NCBI RefSeq assembly: GCF_024713975.1 | Contig: NC_091098.1 | Coordinates: 13,874,316 to 13,938,315, forward strand | Reading direction: 5' to 3' | DNA: 64,000 bases | From: Paralichthys olivaceus | Taxonomy: Eukaryota > Chordata > Actinopteri > Pleuronectiformes > Paralichthyidae | In this document: positions 40,691 through 53,956 of the stretch, piece after piece | How positions within the stretch are numbered: the first letter of the stretch is position 1 | How the letters are laid out: every line of letters starts with the position of its first letter | Notes under the pieces: generated by a model | The model's database searches: none | What the model saw: only the letters and a program-made list of their open reading frames with translations | What the model was told of the DNA's origin: nothing | Translations under genes and position numbers: made by a program

Positions 40691-41884
40691 GTTTTAGATT
40701 ACAACACGTATAGTGTTTATATTTATATTTCCACCCCCCACATATTGTTACTAATAATAGTAATAAGAATTAAACTCAGCATTCAAATAAATCTTAATCA
40801 AAATATATGCTTAATGAATATAAATAAATAACCTACTTTTTTTTGTATATATTTTAACAGAATCATAACCTGGTAGGTGTTAGCAACGGATTTGATGTCT
40901 TAATTATATTTGAAAGGAACAAAGTCTTAGGTTTAGTCTTTGAGAGTAGTGATAGGAATTTCGCTTCTGTGAAGGTGTTGTTCTTCTCTGAGAGATGTTT
41001 GTTCTTTTTGCTTTGTGACAGCAACAGCGGCACTTAAAATGTGTGTCCTTGACTAACTAACTGAACCTGAATGTCTATGAATATAAAAATGTAGTTCTCA
41101 AATGTTGTTCTCACTCCTGATAGTTTGTCCTGCAAGATTTGATGATTTTGGCAGAAAATGTGTGTCTGAATAATGTTTTATTTCATTCACTATCATTGTT
41201 CTTGTGAAAATAACCTAAATAATGAACATAACCTCATCATAAGAACAGAAGATTAATTCAGCTGGAGTTGTATTTCCTGCAGTAAAGTAAGTAAATACCA
41301 CATGACACTTCTTCATGCAAGTTCAGTGTTTAGCTGGTGGCAGTATATAACAACCCCTCGTGAGAGAATGACAACACCTATAATTAAAAATATACATGAT
41401 GTATTCAAAGGATGTCCCATAGAGGCAGTGTCATTTTCTCAGAAACCAAACAGGGCAGTCAGTCAGTTGATGAATGGCTGTATCATCAGGCCAGGGCCGC
41501 CACATCCCTGCACCTCCGCTCACCGTGTTACCCATCATCCATCACAAGTCTCTCTGCTAACAAGGATGATATATTAACATTTTTATTCTGCTCCATCTTT
41601 CCATTTCTTGGTCACATCAGCAATCTCCAACGTCACAGTATTAGATGCCGCATCGATACGCACTATGAATATGAGCATTCAGAGCCTTTTCATGGAAATG
41701 TATTTCCTCTCAGTGAGCATCTGCTCAACATGATGGCACAGCTGAGCCGAGACACATTCTTACTCAGCCCACCTGTCACTTTCTGCTTTTACCATTCAGA
41801 TGTTAGGGTGGTGGGTGTAATCAACATCTTTTTACTTTGTATAAAGAGAAAAGGTATTCTTATAACCTATTGGATAATTCTTTA

Positions 41885-42060
41885 AAACCAGAAGTGGCAA
41901 AGGTACATTCTTTACTCAAGTAGAAATACAGATACTTGTGTCAAGAATGACTCAAGTAAAAGTATATGTATTGATTTAACCTCTTTACTCAAGTAAAAGT
42001 ACAAAATTACAGGATCTAAAATGTAAGTGCGAAAGTCAAAAGTACCCCTCTGAGGGTAAT
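41885..42060 (+). repeat. Dispersed DNA-transposon-type repeat
   Basis: CAGAAGTGGCAAAGGTACAT, TTTACTCAAGTAGAAATACA and repeated CTCAAGTAAAAGTA motifs characterise a common fish repeat whose CAGnnGTGG terminus suggests a hAT-type origin. A related short fragment lies near 53125. Confidence 0.5.
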
Positions 42061-43654
42061 TTCTAGCGACTCAGTGCAAACTGAGACTCAGGTCACAATC
42101 ATATACAGTAGTTCAATGACATGAAAAATTGCCCAGGAAGAAACTTGTAGGCTACAATTGAATAAAGTATTCTTAATTTAAATAAGGCCATGCAGGGATA
42201 GGGTCTCATTTGTTGCCCTACCACGTTGCGGTCCTTGACATGGACATATGCAAAATAGATGTGGAGAAACAGTCCTTCACTCAAGTGTAAACCTCAGTGT
42301 TGTGCTTATGGAAAATTCAACCCGGAGTTGGTAAGATTTATCCACTGGGGACCATGAATGTCTCTTTCAGGCCAATTAATGCAGTCGTTGTAGTGATGCT
42401 TCCACCATGCTGCCAGTGTGTCTGCAACTTAGAGTCAGAAATTATGATTCAATTTATGTTTCTTGAACTCAAGGATCCCCAATATTGACGTGGCAAAAGG
42501 TATTTAAAATATCAATGAATGTAAAATTGATCAAATTGATTGGATTTTAAATGATCATATATTTTCATGCAAGGCTCTTAAGGGAGTTTAGTTCATTCTA
42601 AAATGTCCAAAAGGCCAAAGAATGTTGTTTGGCACAATCAAAAGTTTCTATCACACTGGCTCACACCACACAGCCCATTCTCTGTGGTTTGACAGCTGGT
42701 GAAAAGGCATTACTCATTCTAACTGCCCAAATGATCATTGGGTGACAGGAATAGTCATGAGATACATATTTATGAGAACATCACAAATGCCAGAGGTCTG
42801 TGAAAGTGAAACACTGATGCAGCAACTTGACGTTTCTTTAGTGCAGTTTGGTTTCAGTCAGATAAGTCAGACGTGTTTCTGTATCAGTGGCTTGGGACAC
42901 AGAGAGCTGCTGGTGGTGTTTTCTCTGTAAACCAGCTCCGATGAGAGAACTGACTTGAAAAACATCAGCGTGGCTTTTATGTTCTTCCTCCTTACTTTTT
43001 TCTCAAATTGCACATCTTCTGTCCTCATTAAAGAGCTGAGTCCTGCAGGCAGGATGGGGAGGAGGAGGAGGCTGGAGGAGGAGGGCATGATGTTGTGAAA
43101 TCTAGACAGATGCTGCTCAGTTAATAATGCAAGCCAGCTGTCAGCATTCAGGGAGGGTGAGAAACTGAACATCAGCCAGGCAGCCTTCAAGCTAGTCGAG
43201 CACTCAGACACGGTGGTTCAACAAACTAAAACATAGTTTGGCTTCTACTACCTCAGCACAAGTTTACATAATAATAACTCCGCTCAGAGTCAAACACTTG
43301 TATTTACCTGCTACAAAAAAATTGGAAATAAGGAATACTTTTATATTTGAAAGCACATTTATTTATAAGCTTTCTTGCCGAGAGTTCGATCAATACCACT
43401 CTCGTGTCTATCTTGATAGCTGAGGAGTGGAATTGATTTTCTCATCAAATTCTCTGCCATGAGAGCTTCTCTCTAAAATGTAGAGTATTCCTTTAACTCA
43501 GTGCAGTTCATTTATGTAATGAAGAATTAATCAGGAGGAACTGTTTCAATTTTTGCAGGTTCTGGAAAACAGTAGTCCAAATGATAATGAATGTCTCTGC
43601 ACACACGTTTTCTTCTTACAAACGCCTCTTTTATTCTACACATACATAAAATAA

Positions 43655-43920
43655 ACAGTGTATACCTCCACCGAAGCCCCTTATATTCAATCAAGATTCA
43701 CCGAAGTGCACACACTCATAGATACTGTATCAGTCCCCTGAATACGCCTGATTTTAAAAGTAAAATATTCCTAGATCTGCCCCTTGATCCAGATCTGCAC
43801 CAAAATATAACATTCTTACCTGGAACTTAACGAATCCTCCTACCAAATATGGTGTTAATCCTATTGGTAGTTTTTGGGCCATCTTGCTAAAACAAACAAA
43901 CACATAGACAAGGCAAAAAC
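43655..43920 (+). repeat. Dispersed teleost repeat fragment
   Basis: TATACCTCCACCGAAGCCCC, TTGATCCAGATCTGCACCAA, GTAGTTTTTGGGCCATCTTG and CTAAAACAAACAAACACATA, ending in GACAAGGC, form a known block order in fish interspersed repeats. It is decayed in the middle. Confidence 0.5.
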
Positions 43921-46900
43921 ACTTGGCAGAGGTACTCAAGCAATGTCCAGCCATGCTTTTCATTCAATCAGCGAATGTACCTGCACCTGTATTTGAAAAC
44001 AGGCCACCAAGCATTGTGTATTAATAAAAGGGAAGAAAATAATTTAGAAATGTTTTCTTCATGGTTCTGGCAGTAATCCTTACAGCTACAGCTGAAATAT
44101 CCTCTGACGTATTAAAGGCCAACCTGGAACAAGTGACATGTGTCACCTGTGTAAATACATCTGCTTCCTTATGGCTTTGTTATTGGCCTTTATTGGACAA
44201 GATCAATAACATTATCTCCTCTCTGTAAAATGTAGTGACTGAGCTAAGACTTATAAACAGCCTACAGCCCTATGGTGTTTTTTAATTAGTCAGCTTTATC
44301 CCTAAGGGACTCTGTGTATTATACTCATCTTTTTTTTTTAAATGGAAAAAAACTAAGGAGCTTATCCCAAAACCTTTCAAATGTGATTCAAGTCTGGGCA
44401 CAGATTACAAAATTCTTACAAAGTAATACAGTATTTATGGACTGGAAAATAAATACTGTGCATGTGTAGGAAGAAGACAGATTAGACAAATGGAGAAGTG
44501 TTCAAATTAGAGGATTTCTATTTCTGACAACATAAGCAAACTAAGGCTTCTTTCTCACTGCGTACTGTTTGTGTAGGGAGAAGAGTCTTCATTTAATTTG
44601 ACACTGAGCTCCCAGCTCTATGACACTGATGGCAGAAACAGGATGGAGTTGTTAGAATGACCCTGTATTAAACCGTTTCCCAGAAAGTGATTAACACAGG
44701 CAACAGCAAGACAAGTCGAGCCTTTTAAATCCCTTAAAGCTCACCACAAGGCTGTTCCCAGAGCTGACGATTATTACAGACTGACACAGCCCCAAACAAA
44801 TCTGTTTAATTTACAGTAGCGCTCTCCCTCCCGGGATCCGCAGAGCACCGGGGATTTTTCCCTTCATTGCGGTTATTTTTGTTGCAGCGTGTAGGACGAC
44901 CCCTGGACCCTTGATAGCCATTTTTATGATATGGCGGACGGGCACCAGATCTAATGCCAGCAGGGTGAATGAGTCATCCAGTGAATCACAAAACAGAAGA
45001 AAACCGAGTTTGATCAATGAGAAAAGTCAAAGGTGAAAGTTAAAATTGTAAAAGAGAAAGAAATGGAACCGACAGTGGTGAAATCTGAGAAAAAGGAAGC
45101 TCTTAATATCTTCTGTTCAAGTACAGGTCGAAATGTTAGTTAATGCTGCTCTAATCAATATGTTAATATTAACATTGAATCTGATGACTAGGTGGAAACT
45201 CTCAAATCCCTTTGGTACATTTTTCAGCACTATGGGGAATTGTAACTGTGAACTACTTGCATAAAATTTAAATATCCGCTGTTATTCCCATTTTTTGTTT
45301 CTGACCTGTCTGTGACCATCTGGCTTTGCACTCCAAGTCTCTAAAAACTATGAACACTCCTAGAGTGTCGCACAGACTTACTTTATACAGGTTTAAGCCA
45401 GGGTGACGTATCAGTGATGGTTTGTGCTGTGTGATTACTGTCAGAGCAAAGTGGAGCTAATGTCAAGCGCTTTACTTACTTTATCACAATTACATGTTTA
45501 AAAAGTTGATCACTCGTTTCAATTCTTAATCTTCAGAGTAGTGTATAGTGTGGTATGTACGTTATTGCAACACACACGAGCTACAAACCTGTCACTGTTT
45601 TATATTATATCCAACATGTCGGGATCCTGATTGAAATCAAAAATGTGATGCACATTCACAGGTTGTGTCTTGATACCTACTCAGTGAGTGTCCAGGCTCA
45701 GCTGAAAGATGTGCACTCAGCACCCAAGGGCGAACCGGCACCTGAATAATAGATACATCCTCCAGCACAAAAGACACAGACTCATTCACTCCCTCATCTT
45801 ACACTGCCTTCAGCATCAGCAGCCATTATATAACAACCGCAAAGGCCAGTTCCAGCTTAACTCAGGGCTGCGTCTGTCTGTCTCTGGAGTGGATTTTTTG
45901 GGCTGATTCCCGCTAGTGCATTGTGATACTGAGCAGTGCACATGCTGGCAGGAGAGGGCTGAGAATGAATTTGTCAGGAAGGCAAAAGTCTTTTTCTGTT
46001 TATAAAATCCGCTTACTGGTGTCGCTGCAGTGCGTTCATACGTGAGGTGTGTGTCTTATGCAACCAGGGGCAGGCCGGTTTTGTTTTGGCTGGCGCCGTG
46101 AAGACCAGAGTTCAGGGGACAATGAGAAGGAGTGACGCCAGAGGGACATCATCACGGCATCTGATTATAAACTAGCTAATAATGGCACTAATCGAAGAGA
46201 CATAACCTACACAATCTAAGACACCCAATCACATAAGCAAGCGAGCTCTCTGGCAAGTGCATACACACACAAGAGGAATAATGGGGAATTGATTTCTCGC
46301 AGCTGGTTGTGTTTTCACCTCCTGCTGATGAGGAACCTCCTCTGTGTGTGCACTCCATTATTCACAGCCCAGAGCTGAATAAATGAAGGAACACAGTGAA
46401 CACCCCTGATGTAATGATGTAACAGGACACAATTCTCAGAAAAGCCAAAGGACACTCCGTCCAACCCTTTCTCTCGCTCTGCCACCCTCTCATCTCCTTC
46501 CAGCCCTGCGTCCCGTTTCCTCTCTTCTCCGGCTTCCTAACAAACGCTGCCCTCCATCAAGCTCATGATCCTTATTTCAATTTATCATCATTTCAAGCAA
46601 AGGTGCAGCAGATTTATCTTTTCAGGCACCTTAATATCTCAGGTATACATGAAGCATAAAATGTACTGTTGCACAAATAATATCCATATAAAACATGGCA
46701 CCAATGTCTCCTGACTCATGCTCTCTCTTACACTCTCACTTATCAAATAGCTCTTAGTCCTTTATATTGTAATGTTTCCATATTTAGCTCCATGTTTAGG
46801 TTCTGGAGAAAATTAACAGTTTTTAATGTGGGATCTGTTTTAACAGTTTTGCAATTTCACAGTTCAATTTGTGTTACTGTGCATTTTATTGATAATTCAT

Positions 46901-47929
46901 CTGTTTCTTATTTATTAAGGGAAAATGTCTAGCTCAACATGGCACCAATGTCTCCTGATGTAAAAAGTATACAGGATTGCACCGTGCTATTCGGACATGC
47001 TCGTGACAGTGCTCCGCTCCAAATTGCAGATGCAATTTTCTGTCTCCCCTGACTGGAGAGCTGCAGAGAGGATCTTGTCGTTCTGGCTTGATGTGCCGCT
47101 GGTGGCCACAGACACAGGCAGTGAGAAAAATGAAAAGTGATGGAAAAGCTCAGCAAACAAGCCCTGCAGGTCAGTGTTCTGACCCCGACCACTTTGGCTT
47201 GATGGGCTCTCAGCAAAGATAACAAGAGGGAGTCCAGGTTGTGCAGAGGAACAGGAAGTCCTCTTTGCCAAGTAATGGGCTGTGTGATGACTGCTGCTGC
47301 CTCGCCGGCTGCACCTCTCTGACACGCTCTTAAAATGGCTGCAGAGCAGGGAGTTGTTAGGGAAGCGGAGTCAAAAAAACAAGCATGAGGAGAAAACACA
47401 GCGGCTTTCCATGCTGCTGTACTTTCTAAGCAGCAGTGCTTGTATCCTCATCACGTTTAAGAAAGCTGTGTTGGAATTCTTGCTTCTGACACATGAAGCC
47501 AAATATTTTCAAGGCAGTGAGTCATTGACTGTTTGGAGTTTTTTCCTGCCTTCTCCAGGGCATCTCATCTTATTGGCTGAGGGCAGGGGCGCAGCTCTTA
47601 TTGCAAAGACAGAGGATTATTGTTGTTTTCCCACATAATTAATTAGGAGAGAATCATCCTCTTCCTTTGGGAACAGCCAGCATGCATCAACTCCTTTATC
47701 TTTGCCCTGAGGAACAGATTAATAGGTATTAGAGATACAGACTGGAAAATGCCTTGTCTTGCAGTGTCAGGCTCTCTCCCTATCCCCTTCCCTCTCTATT
47801 CATTTCAACAACACAAAATCATATGCCCTTCTGTCGCCTGTGTTCATTGTACATTTCAGATTTAATATTTCCCAGGTACGGCTTTAAATAGATCTGTAAC
47901 AGGTCCTTGGCTTGACAGTTTCACCTGAC

Positions 47930-48215
47930 AGTTAATTACACCCGTTTATTACAGCGAAGCTTGTAACTGCATTAGTGACAGCTTTAATTAGTGAGAGAAA
48001 ACAATGTGTGCCCTGCCTCCTGATTACATCCATTGTTAATGCGCACTGTGGCTGACACCTGCAGCCCTTTCTCCGAGATTTAGAGTAGAGGGCTCTGCCA
48101 TCACAGTGCACATGGCTGAAGCAAGGCCTGTTGCTAAGCGATGGGAGAATAAGACATGCCAGGATTACAAACGGCTTTGCTTTTATTGAAGCATGTGCTA
48201 TCCATGAGGGTTTTT
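47930..48215. promoter_or_regulatory. Candidate conserved non-coding block
   Basis: The block is repeat-free and balanced in composition, and it contains dense short motifs: CAGTTAATTACA, AGCTTTAATTAGTG, TGATTACATCCATTG, GTTGCTAAGCGATGGGA and CAGGATTACA. These include homeodomain, OTX-like and RFX-half sites. I infer enhancer-like character from the texture only. No conservation evidence is available here. Confidence 0.25.
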
Positions 48216-48293
48216 TTTATTCTCTGAGATTAATATGATGTTGAGTGACCTTGTTTCATCCCTGCTCTTCTAATCAAACATAAACCTGAAAGT

Positions 48294-48307
48294 GTTGCCA
48301 TGGAAAC
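48294..48307. promoter_or_regulatory. RFX X-box-like palindrome
   Basis: GTTGCC-AT-GGAAAC, one mismatch to consensus and the exact inverse of 37269-37282. Confidence 0.35.
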
Positions 48308-49637
48308 CCAGTGTAGACTAAACACAGACTACATTTACCTTTTTTTAAAACTCTGTCCTCTTGAGATTTTTCCAACATTCACATCTCGGATTTTATTGAG
48401 CTGCAGACAAATGATGAACGACATGACAGCTCCATAAAAGTGAAGCCAAAAGAGTGTTGATCAACCCCTGGTGGCCAGCTGCAGTGTCGGTCAAAGTGTC
48501 AAAGTACAGGTCATATGCATTTTTCTCAAAGTCGGTGTCTGTTACAGGGTAAGGTGATTCTTTACACACTAATGTAGGTCCAAGGGTTGTGGTAATTTTG
48601 GTTTTAATTATTTAATGCTATAAAAACAGGATGAAATATTATGATTGACAGCTGAGGCTGACTCACGATTGTTCGAGCACATGTTTTAGAGGAACCTTGC
48701 TGCTGCACCGACTCTGGCTCCAAATGTGCAAGATGGCTGAATTTATATTTATATTTTTTGGCTGTTTTTCTGGATAATGGGAGGAAGTGGAGACACTTTA
48801 TGTTAATGACTACATGGCGAACATATTAGAACATTTAAATGCTAAAGACAAATATATCTAAGGAGTCGGCACAGATATATTGGAAATTAGACTTGATGGT
48901 GACTCCAAATGAATGACTACTGTATGTGTAAATAAGCCAATGTTTGCTGTCCAGTTTGCTGTATTAACTTAAAATGTGATAATTTGTCTGTCTTCACAAC
49001 ATCAACTGCCCCAAAGTGGCCAAAAACTATGTTCAGGTTGAAAATAAAAGCTAATCAGGCAAAAATAAACCTTTGTAATGTGCCATGCTAGGGACCCAGC
49101 TGCAGATCTAATGTGCACCCCCAGCATGTGGAGTGCAGTTGCAGCCAACTGTGTGTGTTGTGCAAACCAGGTGCCAGGTGGAGCACAGAGAGAACCTGCT
49201 GTATGTAAACATCACTTACATTAGTGCGATCAGGCTTCAGATAACACAAAGAGCTGACTGATAATCCTCACTGAGGTCAGAGTGTGTTGTAACCCCAAAC
49301 ATTATCACTGGTGAAAAATGATCGGGTCATCTGAGGAGAAGAAATGACATCCTGGCTTCTAAAGTGCTGCTTACACGAGCTTTACTCACTGTTTTAATTG
49401 ACAGATTTCCATTTTCTGTCACATTTTACCCATTAATTGTTTAGTTTATGGTAAAATAAAACAAACTCAATCACTGGTGTTTGCCTGTCGGTTTGTGTAT
49501 TCATGGAGAGTCATAGATCGAAATGCGGTTCTGTTGTAGAAACTCCGTCTGAGCAGGTGCACAGAGAAACGCAAGAGAAGGAAAGGCCACTTCACATTCA
49601 CCACACAGACAAAACAGTCAAGGAAAGGCCGCAGGCA

Positions 49638-49650
49638 GTTGCCAGGCAAC
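49638..49650. promoter_or_regulatory. RFX X-box consensus match
   Basis: GTTGCC-A-GGCAAC matches the consensus exactly, with a one-base spacer. It lies about 4.3 kb upstream of the amigo1 start codon. A looser copy, GTTGCC-ATG-GATAAC, lies at 50190-50204. Confidence 0.45.
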
Positions 49651-52079
49651 ACTATCCCTATCACAGCAGGAAGCAGAGTCGAGCAGCACATTAATCACTT
49701 TCAGCTCCATCTCGCAAGAGTCAACGTGCTACAATGCTGCAGTCGGACAGAGGTTTCACACTATGCTCAGTCACATGGCTCATACCTGGTTTTTCTGGCG
49801 TTTTATTCGAGGCTTAGCGAGACACAAACATCTGCAGGTTGACATTTATGAAAATTGATATCATATTTGTCCATTTATGTCCCATTTTTCTGTGTCACCT
49901 CAAGTCATGCATTCTTGTGAGGAGGTTTAAAGAATGAGCCCTATATGCTTTTTAGGTTTTACATGTTTTATCTTGTGCTCAAAGAACCATATTTGCTGCT
50001 GAATAGCATCACTGTTCTGTTTCAAATCTGTTTTTTCACCATCGAAAGCATGAGGTAACACCAGCTCCTACAGAGTTTCTGCAGGTTTATACTCTGCTGT
50101 GCTTGTCATGCTCAATGACTCCTAATGGGTGGGATCCAAGTGACATTTAAAGTGCAGTAAGTCACCAAAGGTTATAATTTTCCCATGGGGTTGCCATGGA
50201 TAACATTGCTCATGGTCAAACAAGTTTAAATTTGGGAAACGAGGAGCAAAAAGATAGAGATTCAATTCAAAATAACCCAAATTTCAAGGTCCTACTAATA
50301 TCAAAAATAATTCCATTCACAGGATGCCACAAAGCTGATCACATTATCCTGATATGTCTCATCTAATCTAATTTATCAAAAGATAACTGCTTCCATTCTT
50401 ACATCATGTCATAATGAGGTCATTAAAATGCTCCATGTCAGGTCCCTTGTTGCTATAATCTTCATTTATTAAATGGTGACACCCTGAGTAGGAGGCTGCA
50501 TTGGTATAGCATCTTATTGGCAATGCAAAGGCTCTCACAGCTTTGCCAGAGCTGCAGCAGATCTGTGAATTGAGGAAAACTTGAAAAAAAATGTAAAAAG
50601 CAGCACGTGGGTGGATTCACTTGAGTAAAAAAAAAATGACAAGGTTTTCCCCGCTTGCTTGTCTTCACTCACAAAGAGGCGGAATCAAATTCTGCCCAGT
50701 GAGCAGGAACGACGAGCTATGGGAGGGAATCACCGTTGGCAGCCAGCAGCCTATAGACCTGGAGCACTAATCCACAAAGCCATGCATTTGTTACATTACA
50801 CTGAAACCTGTAACTATTTTACCTAATACCATTTAAGAAATAATTTGTCTCTTCACTTTGTAAAGAATACATCATGACAGTGTGCTACAGAGATATAACT
50901 GAAACAATGAGGTATAAATTACATTTGTGAAGCAAAATGAAACCTTTTTATATTCCATATTTTTGTCTGAGTGACAAGGTCTAAATATACAGTAGAATGC
51001 CTCATATAAACTGTCAACTTAGCACATGTATTACTCACTTGTATCAACCAAAGATAGCCCAGTTTAATGAACAGGGAGCCCACGTGTAGGCTACGAAAAT
51101 AAAGATATTGGCACTCGTTGGAACTCAGAGTTACTGATAACATATTCAGTCGTCCGTGGTAAGTGATGAGGAAATGTGTGACAGCTTTGTATGGCCACAT
51201 TCAGCCGCATGACTTATTTAACCTGTCAAAGAGCATCCTGCCACCTGAGTGTTTCTCTCACCTCATCATGTCAGATGTGCACAGCATGCATTCATTAAAA
51301 GTATTTATATTTAGCCTGCACAGTAAAGTGGATGCTCTGGGAAAGGTTTGAAGTTCTGATATGATCAACGACTTGTATTTGTTTTTTTACTTCTTGGGAG
51401 CATGAATGTCCAAAACAAAACTCATATCAGTACAGCCAAGGGGGGGCATTGGCCCTATAGCAGAAATCTGATTGGCAACTGAAGTGCCTCTGTCCTGTCA
51501 TTAGTATTTTTTTTATTATTATTAACTAGTCACTTATTAACATTACCAACAATAAATATGACAAGTTGTTAAGAATTGAAAATTTAATTGATAAAATAAA
51601 GCATGCATACATGTAAAAGACATGACAAAGATGTCAAAAGAGCTTTTGGTGATAAGGGCCGACTCCGTTGATGTGCTCTAAAAGAAAACTCTGAATCCTC
51701 TGGAGGTAATTATGCATTGTTGTGAACATGTCTGAGCAGAGAATCTCCTGCTACATGGTTAATGTGTGAAAGGCATCTTCTTGAGAAAGTCCAGAACAAA
51801 TTCTGCGGACATTCTCTGGAGGTCATATCTTTAAATGGCTTTAGCAAATCAGGAATCGTGCACAGACGATGGAAAAATAATTAGCCGGTCTATGTAAATG
51901 TGGCCCCTGGCCCTTGATTTAGAAAACTACATGCGGCACTGCTTTAATCTGAACATGAGGATGTTGGATTGAATCAATCCCATGGTCCCTGTCACGATGA
52001 TGTTGATGATGCAAAGCTACCATTTACTTTACCCTGCAGCCTCACAGATCAAAAGATACATCTTTTAAACGCTCTCTCC

Positions 52080-52649
52080 TGTGGTGCGTCTCCGCAGCGC
52101 ATCTCTCGGTAAACAGCGCCTGTTGGAGATGAACGCACCACCTCTGCCGTAAAACACGTCGACCACCACACTGCAGCAGAGCACGGACACAGCATCAGGC
52201 CTGTGAGCAGCACACACAGTCAGCTGCTCATTCTCAGTGATCTCCATGGCTTCTGCTGCTGATGAGCCGGACCCGCTCCAAATGCGCCAAACGCAGTCTG
52301 TGAGAGACGGAGGTACCGTCTGCACACGGAGCAATACGATCCACTGAAATCAGAGAGAGCTGCTTCAGTTGTCAAAAGTACCTAGTGTCGTCTGCTCTTA
52401 GCTTAATCTTGTTTTTTTTCTTTTGCGTAATTTGGCTCAGGGCATTGGATGCTGCGTCCGCGTGGACCGGGATTATTTTGGTGAGGATCTCTCTCTCTCT
52501 CTCTCTCTCTCTGTAGCGCGCTCTCCTCCACCCTGCATCCAGACACGGACTGAGCTAGACGGGAACCATCTGTGTGCAGCGACACTGTAAACAGACGAGG
52601 AGCCGTTTTCATGAAAGACAACGTCTCTGCTGCTGCTGGCTGGAGGAAG
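52080..52649 (+). promoter_or_regulatory. amigo1: amigo1 promoter region and predicted 5'UTR exon
   Basis: The region is CpG-richer than its surroundings. TGGAGGAAG followed by GTAGGT at 52650 is a good donor, and TGCCTTTTTCCAG ending at 53853 a good acceptor, giving a 1204-bp 5'UTR intron. The exon holds an upstream ATG at 52611. The start of transcription cannot be fixed. Confidence 0.45.
52489..52512. repeat. (CT)n repeat in amigo1 5' region
   Basis: About 12 CT units occur directly before TGTAGCGCG, within the CpG-richer region upstream of amigo1. The gene strand is pyrimidine-rich here. Confidence 0.92.
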
Positions 52650-53120
52650 GTAGGTGGCTCCCAGTCGGTTTCCGTCTCCATCCCTCCATCGGCTCACGTT
52701 TCCACGGTGTGCTCGTTTTGTTTTCTGCAGCAGAATGGTGCAATGCAACGTTTGCACAGCTCTGCCTTCCACAGATGGATGAGGATGTGGCAGAATAAGA
52801 CATTTAATGTTTGCACGGTTTCATATTCGTTTGTTCCTCTCTGTGTCCTTGTGCACAACAGTAAGGTGTTTATGTGTCTTTGTCAGAAATAAACAGAGTA
52901 AGGGAGGGAGAGGAGAAAGAAGAGGAAGAAAACCAATGCGTGTTATCCAGGCGTGTGAATGCACATGGGTTAGCGTGAGTAGCGTTTGTGTGCGTGTTAT
53001 TTGTTTTGTAGACTGGAGTTGTGCACAGCAGCAGAGGAAAGTTTGTGCAGTGTAGGCTACACAGTGTTGGCGTGAGGAAGCTGAGAGCAAGACAGAGGCC
53101 ACTGTGCATGTCACACTGTG

Positions 53121-53190
53121 CACATGGCTGCAGAGGTGGCAAGTAACCAAGGACATTTGCTCAAGTACTGTGAGATATATTTTCATATGG
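53121..53190 (+). repeat. Short hAT-type repeat fragment in amigo1 intron
   Basis: CAGAGGTGGCAAGTAACC and CATTTGCTCAAGTACTGTGA resemble the terminus of the repeat at 41885. Only the end is preserved. Confidence 0.4.
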
Positions 53191-53956
53191 AGCATCATTC
53201 ATATGTTATGTTATTTAATACTTAAATAACAACTGTTAGTGTGTTTATTTGTGGTATATTAATTTTTACTGATAAAAAGAGAGATAATAATAGAACACAG
53301 CGATGCGTGTCATGGCGGTGAACAATCATTTAACGGCGTCCATTGATGCAAGAAGACGAACAAAGGGCTGGTCCATATACCTGGTCGAACCGGCCCGTTG
53401 GTCAAAGAGTTTTTATTTTCAGTTTGTGATGTCAGTTACTTTATAGATAAAAGGCTTCAACTCAAAGTCCTGGGCTAAATAAAAAGCCCCAGGAAACCCC
53501 CTGTTAGTCCCTGTGTTAAAATACTTTTAGTTGTGGTGGTGGGGCAGCTCTTTTCTCCACATCTAGATCACAGGTTGAGTCTCTAAATTAATTTGTAAAC
53601 GTTGTTTTTCCTAACATTAGGCAGTGACTCTGTTGCTGTTAGATACTCCCCCTGTATTTGCTCCGAAAGCCATAAGGAGTTAAAGGAGAAAGTGCTATAA
53701 CACTATAAGAAAAGTCAAATCAATCAATAAAATATGAAGGATCTAATTAATAATTCAAATCGAGAGATGAGAGTAAATCAATCTTCCGGTCAATCTCAGT
53801 TTCAGGTTGTAATGTAATATCACTGTAACGCCTCTGTTTCTGCCTTTTTCCAGCCTTCAATCAGCAATGCCTGGGAACCCACCAGCTGCTCCTCCATGCT
53901 GTTTTCTGAGAATGGAATTGTAGTAGACCTCTCCAGGATTTAGATCAACTGCTAGC

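Larger units (their letters stand above)
35883..52440. other. gpr61-amigo1 intergenic interval (about 16.5 kb)
   Basis: No coding gene is recognisable. The interval contains microsatellites, four dispersed-repeat fragments (near 38280, 40470, 41885 and 43655), several RFX X-box-like palindromes and a candidate conserved block near 47.9-48.2 kb. Open frames of 100-160 codons here show no domain, no splice support and biased composition. The two flanking genes diverge, so long-range neural enhancers could lie here, but that is inference. Confidence 0.6.

Noticed and set aside
46929..47399. 156-codon open frame on the minus strand
   Set aside because: No recognisable motif, biased Ser/Leu/Ala composition, and no splice or promoter context; chance frame in GC-richer DNA.
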